Positions 1 to 4,547 of a stretch of 7,255 bases of DNA are shown here, piece after piece. The DNA is from Candidatus Peregrinibacteria bacterium. Lineage in GTDB: Bacteria; Patescibacteriota; Gracilibacteria; UBA1369; UBA12463. The DNA lies in the NCBI GenBank assembly GCA_016215735.1, contig JACRIA010000029.1, forward strand, positions 1 through 7,255. Reading direction: 5' to 3'. The notes below the pieces were generated by a model. The model was given only the letters and a program-made list of their open reading frames with translations. It did no database searches and had not been told where the DNA came from. Numbering within the stretch: the first letter of the stretch is position 1; each line of letters opens with the position of its first letter. A program made the translations under genes and the position numbers.

Positions 1-29
1 TAATATATGCGACGCAATAAACATTGTTC

Positions 30-57
30 TTGACAAGAATTAGTAAGGATGTATAAT
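30..57 (+). promoter_or_regulatory. Strong sigma70-type promoter
   Basis: The -35 element TTGACA (30-35) and the -10 element TATAAT (52-57) both match the consensus exactly, with a 16-nt spacer. Transcription would start near 64, giving a leader of about 20 nt before the ATG at 86. The leader is A/C-rich and has no Shine-Dalgarno sequence. This is the best promoter match in the window, which argues that the small gene behind it is expressed. Confidence 0.8.
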
Positions 58-85
58 TGGAGCATAACACAATAACCCAAATAAT

Positions 86-397
86 ATGGAACAACAAAAA
101 TCATTAAATCCTGATGATTTAGAAATACAAGAGAAAAGAGATAAAATAATCCGAACCTTGACAAATTACGGCTGCAAGCAATTTCCGCTTGAGGACAAGA
201 ACAGTTGGCATATATCGTACGAAAGTGATCCGGAAGGTACATCTCTGAAAAAGTTAAAAGAATTGCTGGAAGAGAGGGGGTTTAAATCTACAATTACTTA
301 TTCCCCATCATATGGTTGTCTACCATCTTTGGAAATTTATTACGATGAAAAGAATAAAGATAAACACTTGTTCGTTAGCGGTATGGGTATTTTTTAG
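86..397 (+). CDS. Hypothetical protein, 103 aa
   Basis: I do not recognise this protein. It is small and hydrophilic, with no signal peptide or membrane segment. Residues 10-30 and 52-68 (around SLKKLKELLEERGF) look like amphipathic helices. Between and after them are short beta-like stretches (NSWHISYES; STITYSPSY; LEIYYDEK), suggesting a small alpha/beta fold. The ATG at 86 is preferred because a consensus promoter ends 28 nt upstream. Its 3' end overlaps the end of the convergent ftsL-like gene by 23 bp, and no terminator is visible between them. The coding sequence is AT-rich. It sits where ftsI would be expected after ftsL, so it may mark a rearrangement or an insertion. That the frame is real is likely; its function is unknown. 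Confidence 0.7.
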   Translation: MEQQKSLNPDDLEIQEKRDKIIRTLTNYGCKQFPLEDKNSWHISYESDPEGTSLKKLKELLEERGFKSTITYSPSYGCLPSLEIYYDEKNKDKHLFVSGMGIF

Positions 398-767
398 CTA
401 AATTCGATTCGCCTCTTAGATAAGTGATGCGGGATTCAGTGAGGTTTATCATTGTTTGCGCTCTGGGGCTTGTGAGTGCGGATTGCATTGCCTGCGCTTC
501 AGCAAGTTTGGCGCCGATCACTTCATTTTCGCGCATAAGAGTTTGCCTTTGCGCTTCAAGTTGTTTGATTGTGTAGCCTTTTGTAACTGCTTTGCCGGAA
601 AAGGAAAGCGTCATTATTGTGATCAGCGCGGCAAAAATTATAAAAGATGTGATTAAAACCGCAGATGAAATTTCGAATTTTGTTGTAGCAGCCAGTCGTG
701 TGCTTCTGCGATGCAGTGATTGCCATTCAAGGCTTACTAAAGCTGATTTTGCGAGGGTAGTTTGCAT
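375..767 (-). CDS. ftsL: FtsL-like cell-division protein
   Basis: The predicted product is a 130-residue bitopic membrane protein. It has a basic cytoplasmic N-terminus (residues 1-32, ending LHRRSTRLAATTK), one transmembrane segment at about 33-56 (rich in I, F, A, L), then a heptad-like coiled coil at about 65-97 (QLEAQRQTLMRENEVIGAKLAEAQ) and a short tail. This architecture and its place directly downstream of rsmH match FtsL, which in the FtsQLB complex helps activate septal peptidoglycan synthesis. FtsL sequences diverge strongly, so the call rests on topology and synteny rather than motifs. A gap of 166 bp separates it from rsmH, which is long for this operon. No ftsI/pbp gene follows. 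Its last 7-8 codons overlap the convergent gene at 86-397, so the tail YLRGESNLAKKYPYR may not be ancestral. The start has no Shine-Dalgarno sequence. Confidence 0.7.
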   Translation of the reverse strand: MQTTLAKSALVSLEWQSLHRRSTRLAATTKFEISSAVLITSFIIFAALITIMTLSFSGKAVTKGYTIKQLEAQRQTLMRENEVIGAKLAEAQAMQSALTSPRAQTMINLTESRITYLRGESNLAKKYPYR

Positions 768-779
768 TTTGTTTATATA

Positions 780-795
780 GCGCCTGTGTTCGCCT
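780..795 (+). repeat. Half-copy of GC-rich hairpin repeat
   Basis: These 16 bases (GCGCCTGTGTTCGCCT) are identical to the reverse complement of 6695-6710 inside the sigma factor gene. They correspond to the 5' half of the bulged hairpin seen complete at 828-857. The matching 3' half is absent, and a different hairpin follows at 801-815. Confidence 0.7.
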
Positions 796-800
796 GTTGG

Positions 801-815
801 TGTCGCTTCGCGACA
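801..815. repeat. Short hairpin TGTCGC-TTC-GCGACA
   Basis: This is a perfect 6-bp inverted repeat with a 3-nt loop, between rsmH and ftsL. A related hairpin with the same GTCGC-TTC...GCGAC core but a G-C instead of a T-A closing pair lies at 7091-7107, after the sigma gene. No T-run follows on either strand, so it is not an obvious terminator. Confidence 0.55.
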
Positions 816-827
816 GCTTATTTCTAT

Positions 828-857
828 AGACCTGTGTTTGCCTGCGGCGAACGGTCT
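828..857 (+). repeat. Bulged GC-rich hairpin repeat, complete copy
   Basis: The fold read from the sequence is an outer stem AGACC/GGTCT (828-832 with 853-857), a 3-nt bulge TGT (833-835), an inner stem GTTTGCC/GGCGAAC (836-842 with 846-852, one T-G wobble) and the loop TGC. The same plan occurs on the minus strand at 6710-6681 with outer stem GCGCC/GGCGC, so the outer stem differs by compensatory changes. A direct 10-bp repeat CGGCGAACGG lies at 845-854 and 861-870. It sits in the gap between rsmH and ftsL and would be transcribed if they share a message. Confidence 0.65.
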
Positions 858-876
858 GTGCGGCGAACGGCGTTAC

Positions 877-889
877 CAGTAAATTACTG
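877..889. repeat. Inverted repeat CAGTAA-A-TTACTG
   Basis: This is a perfect 6-bp inverted repeat with a 1-nt centre, 45 bp beyond the rsmH stop codon in the rsmH-ftsL gap. The spacer is too short for a stable RNA hairpin unless the inner pairs open, so it fits a protein-binding site or chance. Confidence 0.35.
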
Positions 890-933
890 TTCTCATTTGA
901 TTTTCAGTTTCGCTTTTCGGCACAAACGGACTG

Positions 934-1881
934 CTATAATTTTTCTGCGGCTCTGAGGAGTGCGCTTCTGCTTCTAGGATTTGCGTGAATTTCTGCTTTA
1001 GATGGCCGAACAGGCTTTTTTGTGAGGATTGTGAGGGTTGGTTCATGTTCGCAGTTACAAATTAATATGTGAGGCGGGCAGATACACGCCCGCGCTTGAA
1101 ATTTCAAAAAATGCTTTACGATGCGGTCTTCGAGAGAATGATAGGAGATAATTACGAGACGGCCTTGCGGCGCGAGCGCCGCAGTTGCCTGCGGTAAAAC
1201 ATTTTTCAAAGTTTCAAGTTCTTGATTTACCTCTATTCTTAGCGCTTGAAATACTTTTGTTGCGGGATGGATTCGTTCATGGCGAGAGCGGGGAACTACT
1301 TCTTCGATTAGTTTCGCGAGTTCTCCGGTTGTTTGGATTGGCGCGATTTTTCGATTGATATTTATGGCGCATGCAATTCTATAAGCAAATTTTTCTTCTC
1401 CGTATTCTCGAAAAATGTCCGTGAGTTCCTGGACAGAGTATTTATTGATGATATCAGCGGCTGTTTTGCAGGTTAATTCTTTGCTAAATCTCATATCTAG
1501 CGAATCATTTTTTTGAAATGAAAATCCGCGATTTTCAAGCTCGAAATGACTTGAACAAAGTCCGAGATCAAGCAAAATCCCATTGACTTGCTTAATTTTA
1601 CGTTTTTTGAGTTCATTAGCCAAAAATTCAAAGTTTTGATGAATAAAAACCACATTTTTATAGTTTGTTAAATTGTTTTTAGATGTTTTTAAATTCTGCT
1701 CATCTTGTTCAAAGGCTATTAATAGACCTTTTGGCCCGATCTTTTCCAAAATATCTTGAGAATGACCGCCTAATCCAAGAGTACAATCTACTGCTATATC
1801 GCTTTTGCTAAGGTTAAGGTATTTTTGCACTAATTGTCGAAGAACAGATATATGGTGAATTTTGTCTTGTGTAAGCCCCAT
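934..1881 (-). CDS. rsmH: 16S rRNA (cytosine(1402)-N(4))-methyltransferase RsmH
   Basis: RsmH (MraW) uses S-adenosylmethionine to methylate N4 of C1402 in 16S rRNA at the ribosomal P site. The 315-residue length is typical. Visible motifs, in order, are HHISVLRQ near the N-terminus, the SAM-binding loop VDCTLGLGGHS (31-41), an acidic FEQD after the next strand (57-60), GILLDLGLCSSHFE (101-114), ENRGFSF (116-122), LDMR (128-131), and the signature VIISYHSLEDRIVKHF (243-258). The C-terminus ends NPRSRSALLRAAEK. A CxC-x6-CxC cysteine set (residues 266, 268, 275, 277) lies before the tail and could bind a metal. The ATG at 1881 is supported by AAAGGA 11 nt upstream, the only good Shine-Dalgarno sequence in the window. 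rsmH leads the division operon with ftsL behind it, but mraZ, its usual upstream neighbour, is absent here. Confidence 0.96.
   Translation of the reverse strand: MGLTQDKIHHISVLRQLVQKYLNLSKSDIAVDCTLGLGGHSQDILEKIGPKGLLIAFEQDEQNLKTSKNNLTNYKNVVFIHQNFEFLANELKKRKIKQVNGILLDLGLCSSHFELENRGFSFQKNDSLDMRFSKELTCKTAADIINKYSVQELTDIFREYGEEKFAYRIACAININRKIAPIQTTGELAKLIEEVVPRSRHERIHPATKVFQALRIEVNQELETLKNVLPQATAALAPQGRLVIISYHSLEDRIVKHFLKFQARACICPPHILICNCEHEPTLTILTKKPVRPSKAEIHANPRSRSALLRAAEKL
1166..1183. repeat. 8-bp GC-rich inverted repeat inside rsmH
   Basis: TGCGGCGC-GA-GCGCCGCA is a perfect 8-bp inverted repeat. On the minus strand it encodes part of the Ala-rich ATAALAPQ segment before the HSLEDR motif, which aligns normally with the family, so it does not add residues. 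It stands out by GC content against the AT-rich gene. Confidence 0.4.
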
Positions 1882-1959
1882 TTTAACATCTTTCCTTTAT
1901 GCGATGTTCAAAACTTGTGTACAGACTGTGTATAACTTTTTTATACGTTCTTTTAATAA

Positions 1960-1988
1960 AATTTATGCCTGTTTTGTTCTATAGTCAA
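1960..1988 (-). promoter_or_regulatory. Predicted rsmH promoter
   Basis: Read on the minus strand, TTGACT (1988-1983) is followed after 17 nt by TAAATT (1965-1960). This places the start near 1953, with a leader of about 70 nt before the rsmH ATG. The same -10 hexamer recurs in the predicted sigma-gene promoter. Other AT-rich hexamers closer to the gene (for example in the TATAAA stretch near 1940) are alternatives. Confidence 0.45.
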
Positions 1989-2013
1989 ACGAATTACTGA
2001 AATTTAGAGCAAT

Positions 2014-2029
2014 TTTTGTGTTCACAAAA
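2014..2029. promoter_or_regulatory. Inverted repeat TTTTGTG-TT-CACAAAA
   Basis: This perfect 7-bp inverted repeat with a 2-nt centre lies between the divergent promoters of rsmH (minus) and of the structured array (plus). The tight centre is more typical of a dimeric repressor site than of an RNA hairpin. No regulator can be named from the sequence. Confidence 0.35.
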
Positions 2030-2087
2030 GGGGCGGTAGTGAAAGGAGTGGCTTTTGTATGTGCAAAATCAGCTTTTTAAAATTTGA

Positions 2088-2115
2088 TTGCCGCGCAAGG
2101 GAGATATTGTATAAT
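2088..2115 (+). promoter_or_regulatory. Promoter upstream of the structured array
   Basis: A TATAAT -10 element (2110-2115) lies 16 nt after TTGCCG (2088-2093). Transcription would begin near 2122, inside the perfect palindrome TTGTATACAA (2118-2127) and directly before the first hairpin unit. The transcript would carry all three units and either end at about 2307 as a separate RNA of about 190 nt or run on into the membrane-protein gene at 2324. Confidence 0.6.
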
Positions 2116-2117
2116 TT

Positions 2118-2127
2118 TTGTATACAA
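2118..2127. promoter_or_regulatory. Palindrome at the predicted start site
   Basis: TTGTATACAA is a perfect 10-bp palindrome spanning the expected transcription start. It overlaps ACAAC-G-GTTGT (2124-2134), a second inverted repeat that would compete with the first array hairpin (TTGTCG/CGGCAA). It could be an operator or an alternative RNA fold. Confidence 0.35.
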
Positions 2128-2130
2128 CGG

Positions 2131-2302
2131 TTGTCGTAGACGGCAATTTTGTTTTTTAAACTGGTCGAATTCGAGAAGTTTAAATTCCGACTTGCTCTAC
2201 GCGACAAGTTTTTTAAATATATCGAATTCGATATGTTTAAAACCCGACTTACCCTATACGGTAAACTTGCTTTTTAAACCCCCCGAATTCGAGGGGTTTA
2301 AG
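2131..2302 (+). repeat. Three tandem hairpin-palindrome units, candidate structured RNA
   Basis: Three units with a spacing of 57 and 61 nt each hold a small hairpin, a T-run and a 30-nt palindrome. Small hairpins: TTGTCG/CGGCAA (2131-2136 with 2141-2146), TTGC/GCGA (2192-2195 with 2201-2204, or the outer ACTTG/CAAGT), and TTACC/GGTAA (2249-2253 with 2260-2264). Palindromes: 2155-2184, 2212-2241 and 2273-2302, all with TTTAAAY at the left, YCGAATTCGA in the centre and GTTTAAR at the right. The three bases on each side of the centre vary: TGG..GAA (poorly paired), ATA..TAT and CCC..GGG. Copies 2 and 3 are nearly fully self-complementary, with compensatory changes. A promoter precedes the array and a gene starts 22 nt after it. 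It could be a leader RNA, a small RNA, a terminator cluster or a DNA-binding array. No known RNA family was recognised. Confidence 0.65.
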
Positions 2303-2307
2303 TTTTT
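2273..2307 (+). terminator. Possible terminator or attenuator (last palindrome)
   Basis: The third palindrome has the strongest stem, with CCC/GGG flanking the centre and one C-A mismatch near it, followed by TTTAAGTTTTT. This resembles an intrinsic terminator placed just before the GTG at 2324, and could end the array transcript or attenuate the downstream gene. The U-tract is interrupted by AAG, so the call is tentative. Confidence 0.35.
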
Positions 2308-2323
2308 GTGTTAAGATAATCCC

Positions 2324-2806
2324 GTGATTAATTTTTATCCTTATCTCTGGACTTTTTTTGGATCAATGCTGCCGATTATTGAGCTTAGAGGCGCGATTCC
2401 GGTTGCAATCGAGAAATTTGGGCTGTCTGCTGGCGCAGCGTATGTATTGGCTGTTTTGGGCTGTGTTGTGCCGGCTTTGATTTTATTGAAAATTTTAGGA
2501 CCGGTTAGCGATTGGCTAATGAAAAAATCGGATTTAATGCGCCGAGTTTTTACAGCGATTTTTGATCATACGCGGCGCACATATACGAATAAAATCTATA
2601 AATTTGGCATTTTGCTGGTTTTATTGGTTGCAGCTGCGCCGATTCCGTTTTTGGGCGGGAGCTGGACAGCGGCTTTGGTTGCGTTTGTTTTTGGAATAGC
2701 TTATCGTCGCGCGATTTTATTTATTTTTATTGGTACAGCGATTCAAGGATTGATTATTTTAATCGGAACATATTCATTTGAAGCGGTTTGGAAGATAATT
2801 ATTTAA
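2324..2806 (+). CDS. PF06695-type membrane protein (putative small multidrug export family)
   Basis: This 160-residue integral membrane protein has about four hydrophobic stretches (roughly 5-20, 35-58, 93-125, 128-150). The family signature is visible: MLPIIELRGAIPVAIEKFGL (15-34), then a helix ending in a Pro-containing stretch (VVPALILLKILGPVSDWL), a basic cytoplasmic loop (67-92), and the second half-motif VAAAPIPFLGGSWTAALVA (102-120). Members (COG2426) are annotated as putative small multidrug exporters, but transport activity and substrate are largely unproven, so the function is open. The start is GTG at 2324. It has no Shine-Dalgarno sequence, but a GATAAT -10-like element ends 3 nt upstream, so a leaderless or array-led transcript are both possible. 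The stop shares the TTAA tetranucleotide with the convergent tsaC stop. Confidence 0.82.
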   Translation: MINFYPYLWTFFGSMLPIIELRGAIPVAIEKFGLSAGAAYVLAVLGCVVPALILLKILGPVSDWLMKKSDLMRRVFTAIFDHTRRTYTNKIYKFGILLVLLVAAAPIPFLGGSWTAALVAFVFGIAYRRAILFIFIGTAIQGLIILIGTYSFEAVWKIII

Positions 2807-3447
2807 TCTAAAATTTTGAGATTGCCTTGGCGTAATATAATTATTTTATTTTTGTCGACTTTTATTACAGTTGATGGTTTTCTGCGGGGAATTGCGCCGG
2901 AATCAATAATTAAGTCAGGAAGCAACAATTGAGTTTGTCCATTTTCCGTAACGTTACGGATTGTATGCGTTTTTTTGAATTGGCGCACTGAATAGCGTTC
3001 GGCCTGTCCGCTTATGTTAGCACTTGTTGTGATGAGGGGACAGGGGTATAGCCGCAGGATTTTGAGCGTGAGATTATGCGCTGGACAGCGAATGCCGATT
3101 GTGCGCGTTTTTGGGTTGAGAAAGCGCGGCAGAGAGGATTTACGCGGAACAATAATTGTGAGCGGACCAGGCCAGTATTTGCGGGCGAGGCGAGTGGCCA
3201 GTGCGTTAAATTCCCCATATTTTTTTGCTTGAGAAAAACTTGCGACCATAATACTTGATGGTTTAGCGAGATTCATTTTTTTGAGATTATAAAGCCGTAA
3301 AACCGCTTTTTTGCTTAAAGCATCACACGCAAATCCATAGCATGTTTCAGTTGCGTGCATAACAGTGCCACCTTTACTGAGGATAGAAACAGCTTTTTTG
3401 ACAATATTTTTACTCTTGATAATCTCCATAGTGGTCGGTAAAATCAT
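2803..3447 (-). CDS. tsaC: L-threonylcarbamoyladenylate synthase (TsaC/Sua5, YrdC domain)
   Basis: The enzyme joins threonine, bicarbonate and ATP to form L-threonylcarbamoyl-AMP, the first step of t6A37 modification of ANN-decoding tRNAs; the TsaD complex completes it. The 214 residues form one YrdC domain: GGTVMHATETCYGFACDA (26-43, the family's GG..PTET.YGL motif with HA in place of YP), a lysine pair then KPSSIMV (56-68), YWPGPLTIIV (91-100), TIGIRCPAH (116-124), PLITTSANISG (137-147) and PSTVIKV (191-197). It lacks the extra C-terminal domain of long Sua5 proteins, so TsaC is the better name. The ATG at 3447 overlaps a palindrome and sits very close to a -10-like element; the ATG at 3429 (residue 7, MEIIKSK) is a credible alternative start. 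It is divergent from gap with 27 bp between them. Confidence 0.93.
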   Translation of the reverse strand: MILPTTMEIIKSKNIVKKAVSILSKGGTVMHATETCYGFACDALSKKAVLRLYNLKKMNLAKPSSIMVASFSQAKKYGEFNALATRLARKYWPGPLTIIVPRKSSLPRFLNPKTRTIGIRCPAHNLTLKILRLYPCPLITTSANISGQAERYSVRQFKKTHTIRNVTENGQTQLLLPDLIIDSGAIPRRKPSTVIKVDKNKIIILRQGNLKILD

Positions 3448-3460
3448 TGCGCAATATAAT
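3446..3460. promoter_or_regulatory. Shared divergent promoter region of tsaC and gap
   Basis: A plus-strand TATAAT (3455-3460, with a weak -35 TGGTCG at 3432-3437, 17-nt spacing) and a minus-strand TATATT (3458-3453) overlap. Next to them is the perfect palindrome ATTGCGCAAT (3446-3455). Start sites implied for both genes lie within about 10 nt of their start codons, so both messages would be leaderless or nearly so, and polymerase could use only one direction at a time. Confidence 0.5.
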
Positions 3461-3474
3461 TAACCCCTTTTATT

Positions 3475-4488
3475 ATGGCAAAGTTGAAAGTTGCAATCAA
3501 CGGCTTTGGAAGAATAGGCCGTCTGCTTTTGCGTGCGAATTTGCAGCGCGAGATGATTGATGTTGTCGCCATCAATGATCCAAGCGACAATAAAATTATG
3601 TCGTATTTGCTTAAATATGACACTGTTCATGGAAAACTTGCAGAAGAAGTTATCGCTACAGAAAAAGGAATTAAGGTTGGCGAAAAAGAATATCCGGTTT
3701 TTCACGAGAAAGATCCTACAAAATTACCTTGGAAAGATTTGGGAATTGATACAGTTCTTGAATCGAGCGGAGCTTTTACTGATAAAGAAACTGCGTCCGG
3801 TCATTTAACCGCAGGAGCAAAAAGAGTTTTGATTACAGCTCCAGCCAAAGGCGTTGATGGAACTTTTGTTATCGGCATTAATCACAAAAATTTTGATCCA
3901 GCAAAACATTTTATTATTTCAAATGCTTCATGCACGACAAACTGTCTTGCTCCGATGGCGAAGGTTTTGCATGATAATTTTAAAATCGTAAAAGGATTTA
4001 TGACGACAATTCATGCTTATACAAACGATCAAAGAACACTCGATTTGCCGCATAAGGATCCGCGCCGCGGTCGTACAGCAGCGCAAAATATTATTCCAAC
4101 TTCAACAGGCGCAGCGAAAGCAATTGGTGAAGTTATTCCTGATTTAATTGGAAAAATGGATGGATTTGCGCTTCGTGTTCCGGTTGCTGATGGGAGTATG
4201 ACTGATTTGGTTTGTGTTGTTGAAAAATCTACGACAAAAGAAGAAATCAATGTTGCGATGAAAAAAGCTGCGGAAGGGGATTTGAAAGGCGTTCTTGAAT
4301 TTTGCGAAGATCCGATTGTTTCATCAGATGTAATTGATAATCCTGCATCATCGATTTTTGACGCGGCTTTAACAAAAGTTCTTGATGGAAATCTGGTAAA
4401 AGTATTTTCTTGGTATGATAATGAATGGGGATATAGTGTGCGCACGATTGAGCTTGCGGCGTATATGGCAAGCAAACTCAAAAGTTAG
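3475..4488 (+). CDS. gap: Type I glyceraldehyde-3-phosphate dehydrogenase
   Basis: GAPDH reversibly converts glyceraldehyde-3-phosphate, phosphate and NAD+ to 1,3-bisphosphoglycerate and NADH. The 337 residues cover the whole family. The Rossmann nucleotide-binding motif INGFGRIGRLLLR is at residues 8-20. Asp35 in AINDPSD ends the second strand, which favours NAD+ over NADP+. The active site ISNASCTTNCLAP (148-160) carries catalytic Cys153, with its partner His180 in TTIHAYTNDQ. RRGRTAAQNIIPTSTGAAKA (197-216) and the C-terminal SWYDNEWGYS are also intact. It starts the gap-fba-fbp cluster. The start at 3475 is fixed by the MAKLKVAINGFG N-terminus. There is no Shine-Dalgarno sequence. Its last codons run into an A-rich direct repeat. 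Confidence 0.97.
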   Translation: MAKLKVAINGFGRIGRLLLRANLQREMIDVVAINDPSDNKIMSYLLKYDTVHGKLAEEVIATEKGIKVGEKEYPVFHEKDPTKLPWKDLGIDTVLESSGAFTDKETASGHLTAGAKRVLITAPAKGVDGTFVIGINHKNFDPAKHFIISNASCTTNCLAPMAKVLHDNFKIVKGFMTTIHAYTNDQRTLDLPHKDPRRGRTAAQNIIPTSTGAAKAIGEVIPDLIGKMDGFALRVPVADGSMTDLVCVVEKSTTKEEINVAMKKAAEGDLKGVLEFCEDPIVSSDVIDNPASSIFDAALTKVLDGNLVKVFSWYDNEWGYSVRTIELAAYMASKLKS

Positions 4489-4526
4489 AGCTCAAAAGTC
4501 AAAACTACAACTTAAAACTCAAAACT
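4477..4526 (+). repeat. A-rich short direct repeats after gap
   Basis: The nonamer CTCAAAAGT occurs at 4477-4485 and 4491-4499, with variants CTTAAAACT (4511-4519) and CTCAAAACT (4518-4526). The first copy encodes the end of GAPDH. The block fills most of the 59-bp gap before fba. It is an unstructured, low-complexity spacer, perhaps from slippage, and may favour ribosome loading on unfolded RNA. Confidence 0.5.
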
Positions 4527-4547
4527 TTATAACTAACCAAATAAATT

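Noticed and set aside
2030..2052. MraZ-like operator boxes (AGTG direct repeats) upstream of rsmH
   Set aside because: The spacing and sequence do not match known MraZ box arrays well, and mraZ is not in the window.
2022..2207. 61-codon open frame on the minus strand
   Set aside because: It overlaps the promoter and first array unit, has no recognisable domain, and has low-complexity basic content expected by chance.
2155..2302. CRISPR array: three 30-nt repeats with spacers of 27 and 31 nt
   Set aside because: The repeats differ at many positions and are full-length palindromes, the spacers resemble each other in structure and partly in sequence (both carry CCGACTT), and no cas gene is nearby.
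2155..2302. Integron attC sites
   Set aside because: The ends TTTAAAC and GTTTAAA do not fit the RYYYAAC / GTTRRRY core rules, and no cassette genes or integrase lie between the copies.
2084..2314. Open frame on the plus strand across the array (76 codons)
   Set aside because: It starts at TTG, its protein repeats only reflect the DNA repeats, and the 61-nt unit spacing breaks the frame register.
4029..4481. 150-codon open frame antisense to gap
   Set aside because: It is a shadow of the strongly conserved GAPDH frame, with no independent start signal or family resemblance.
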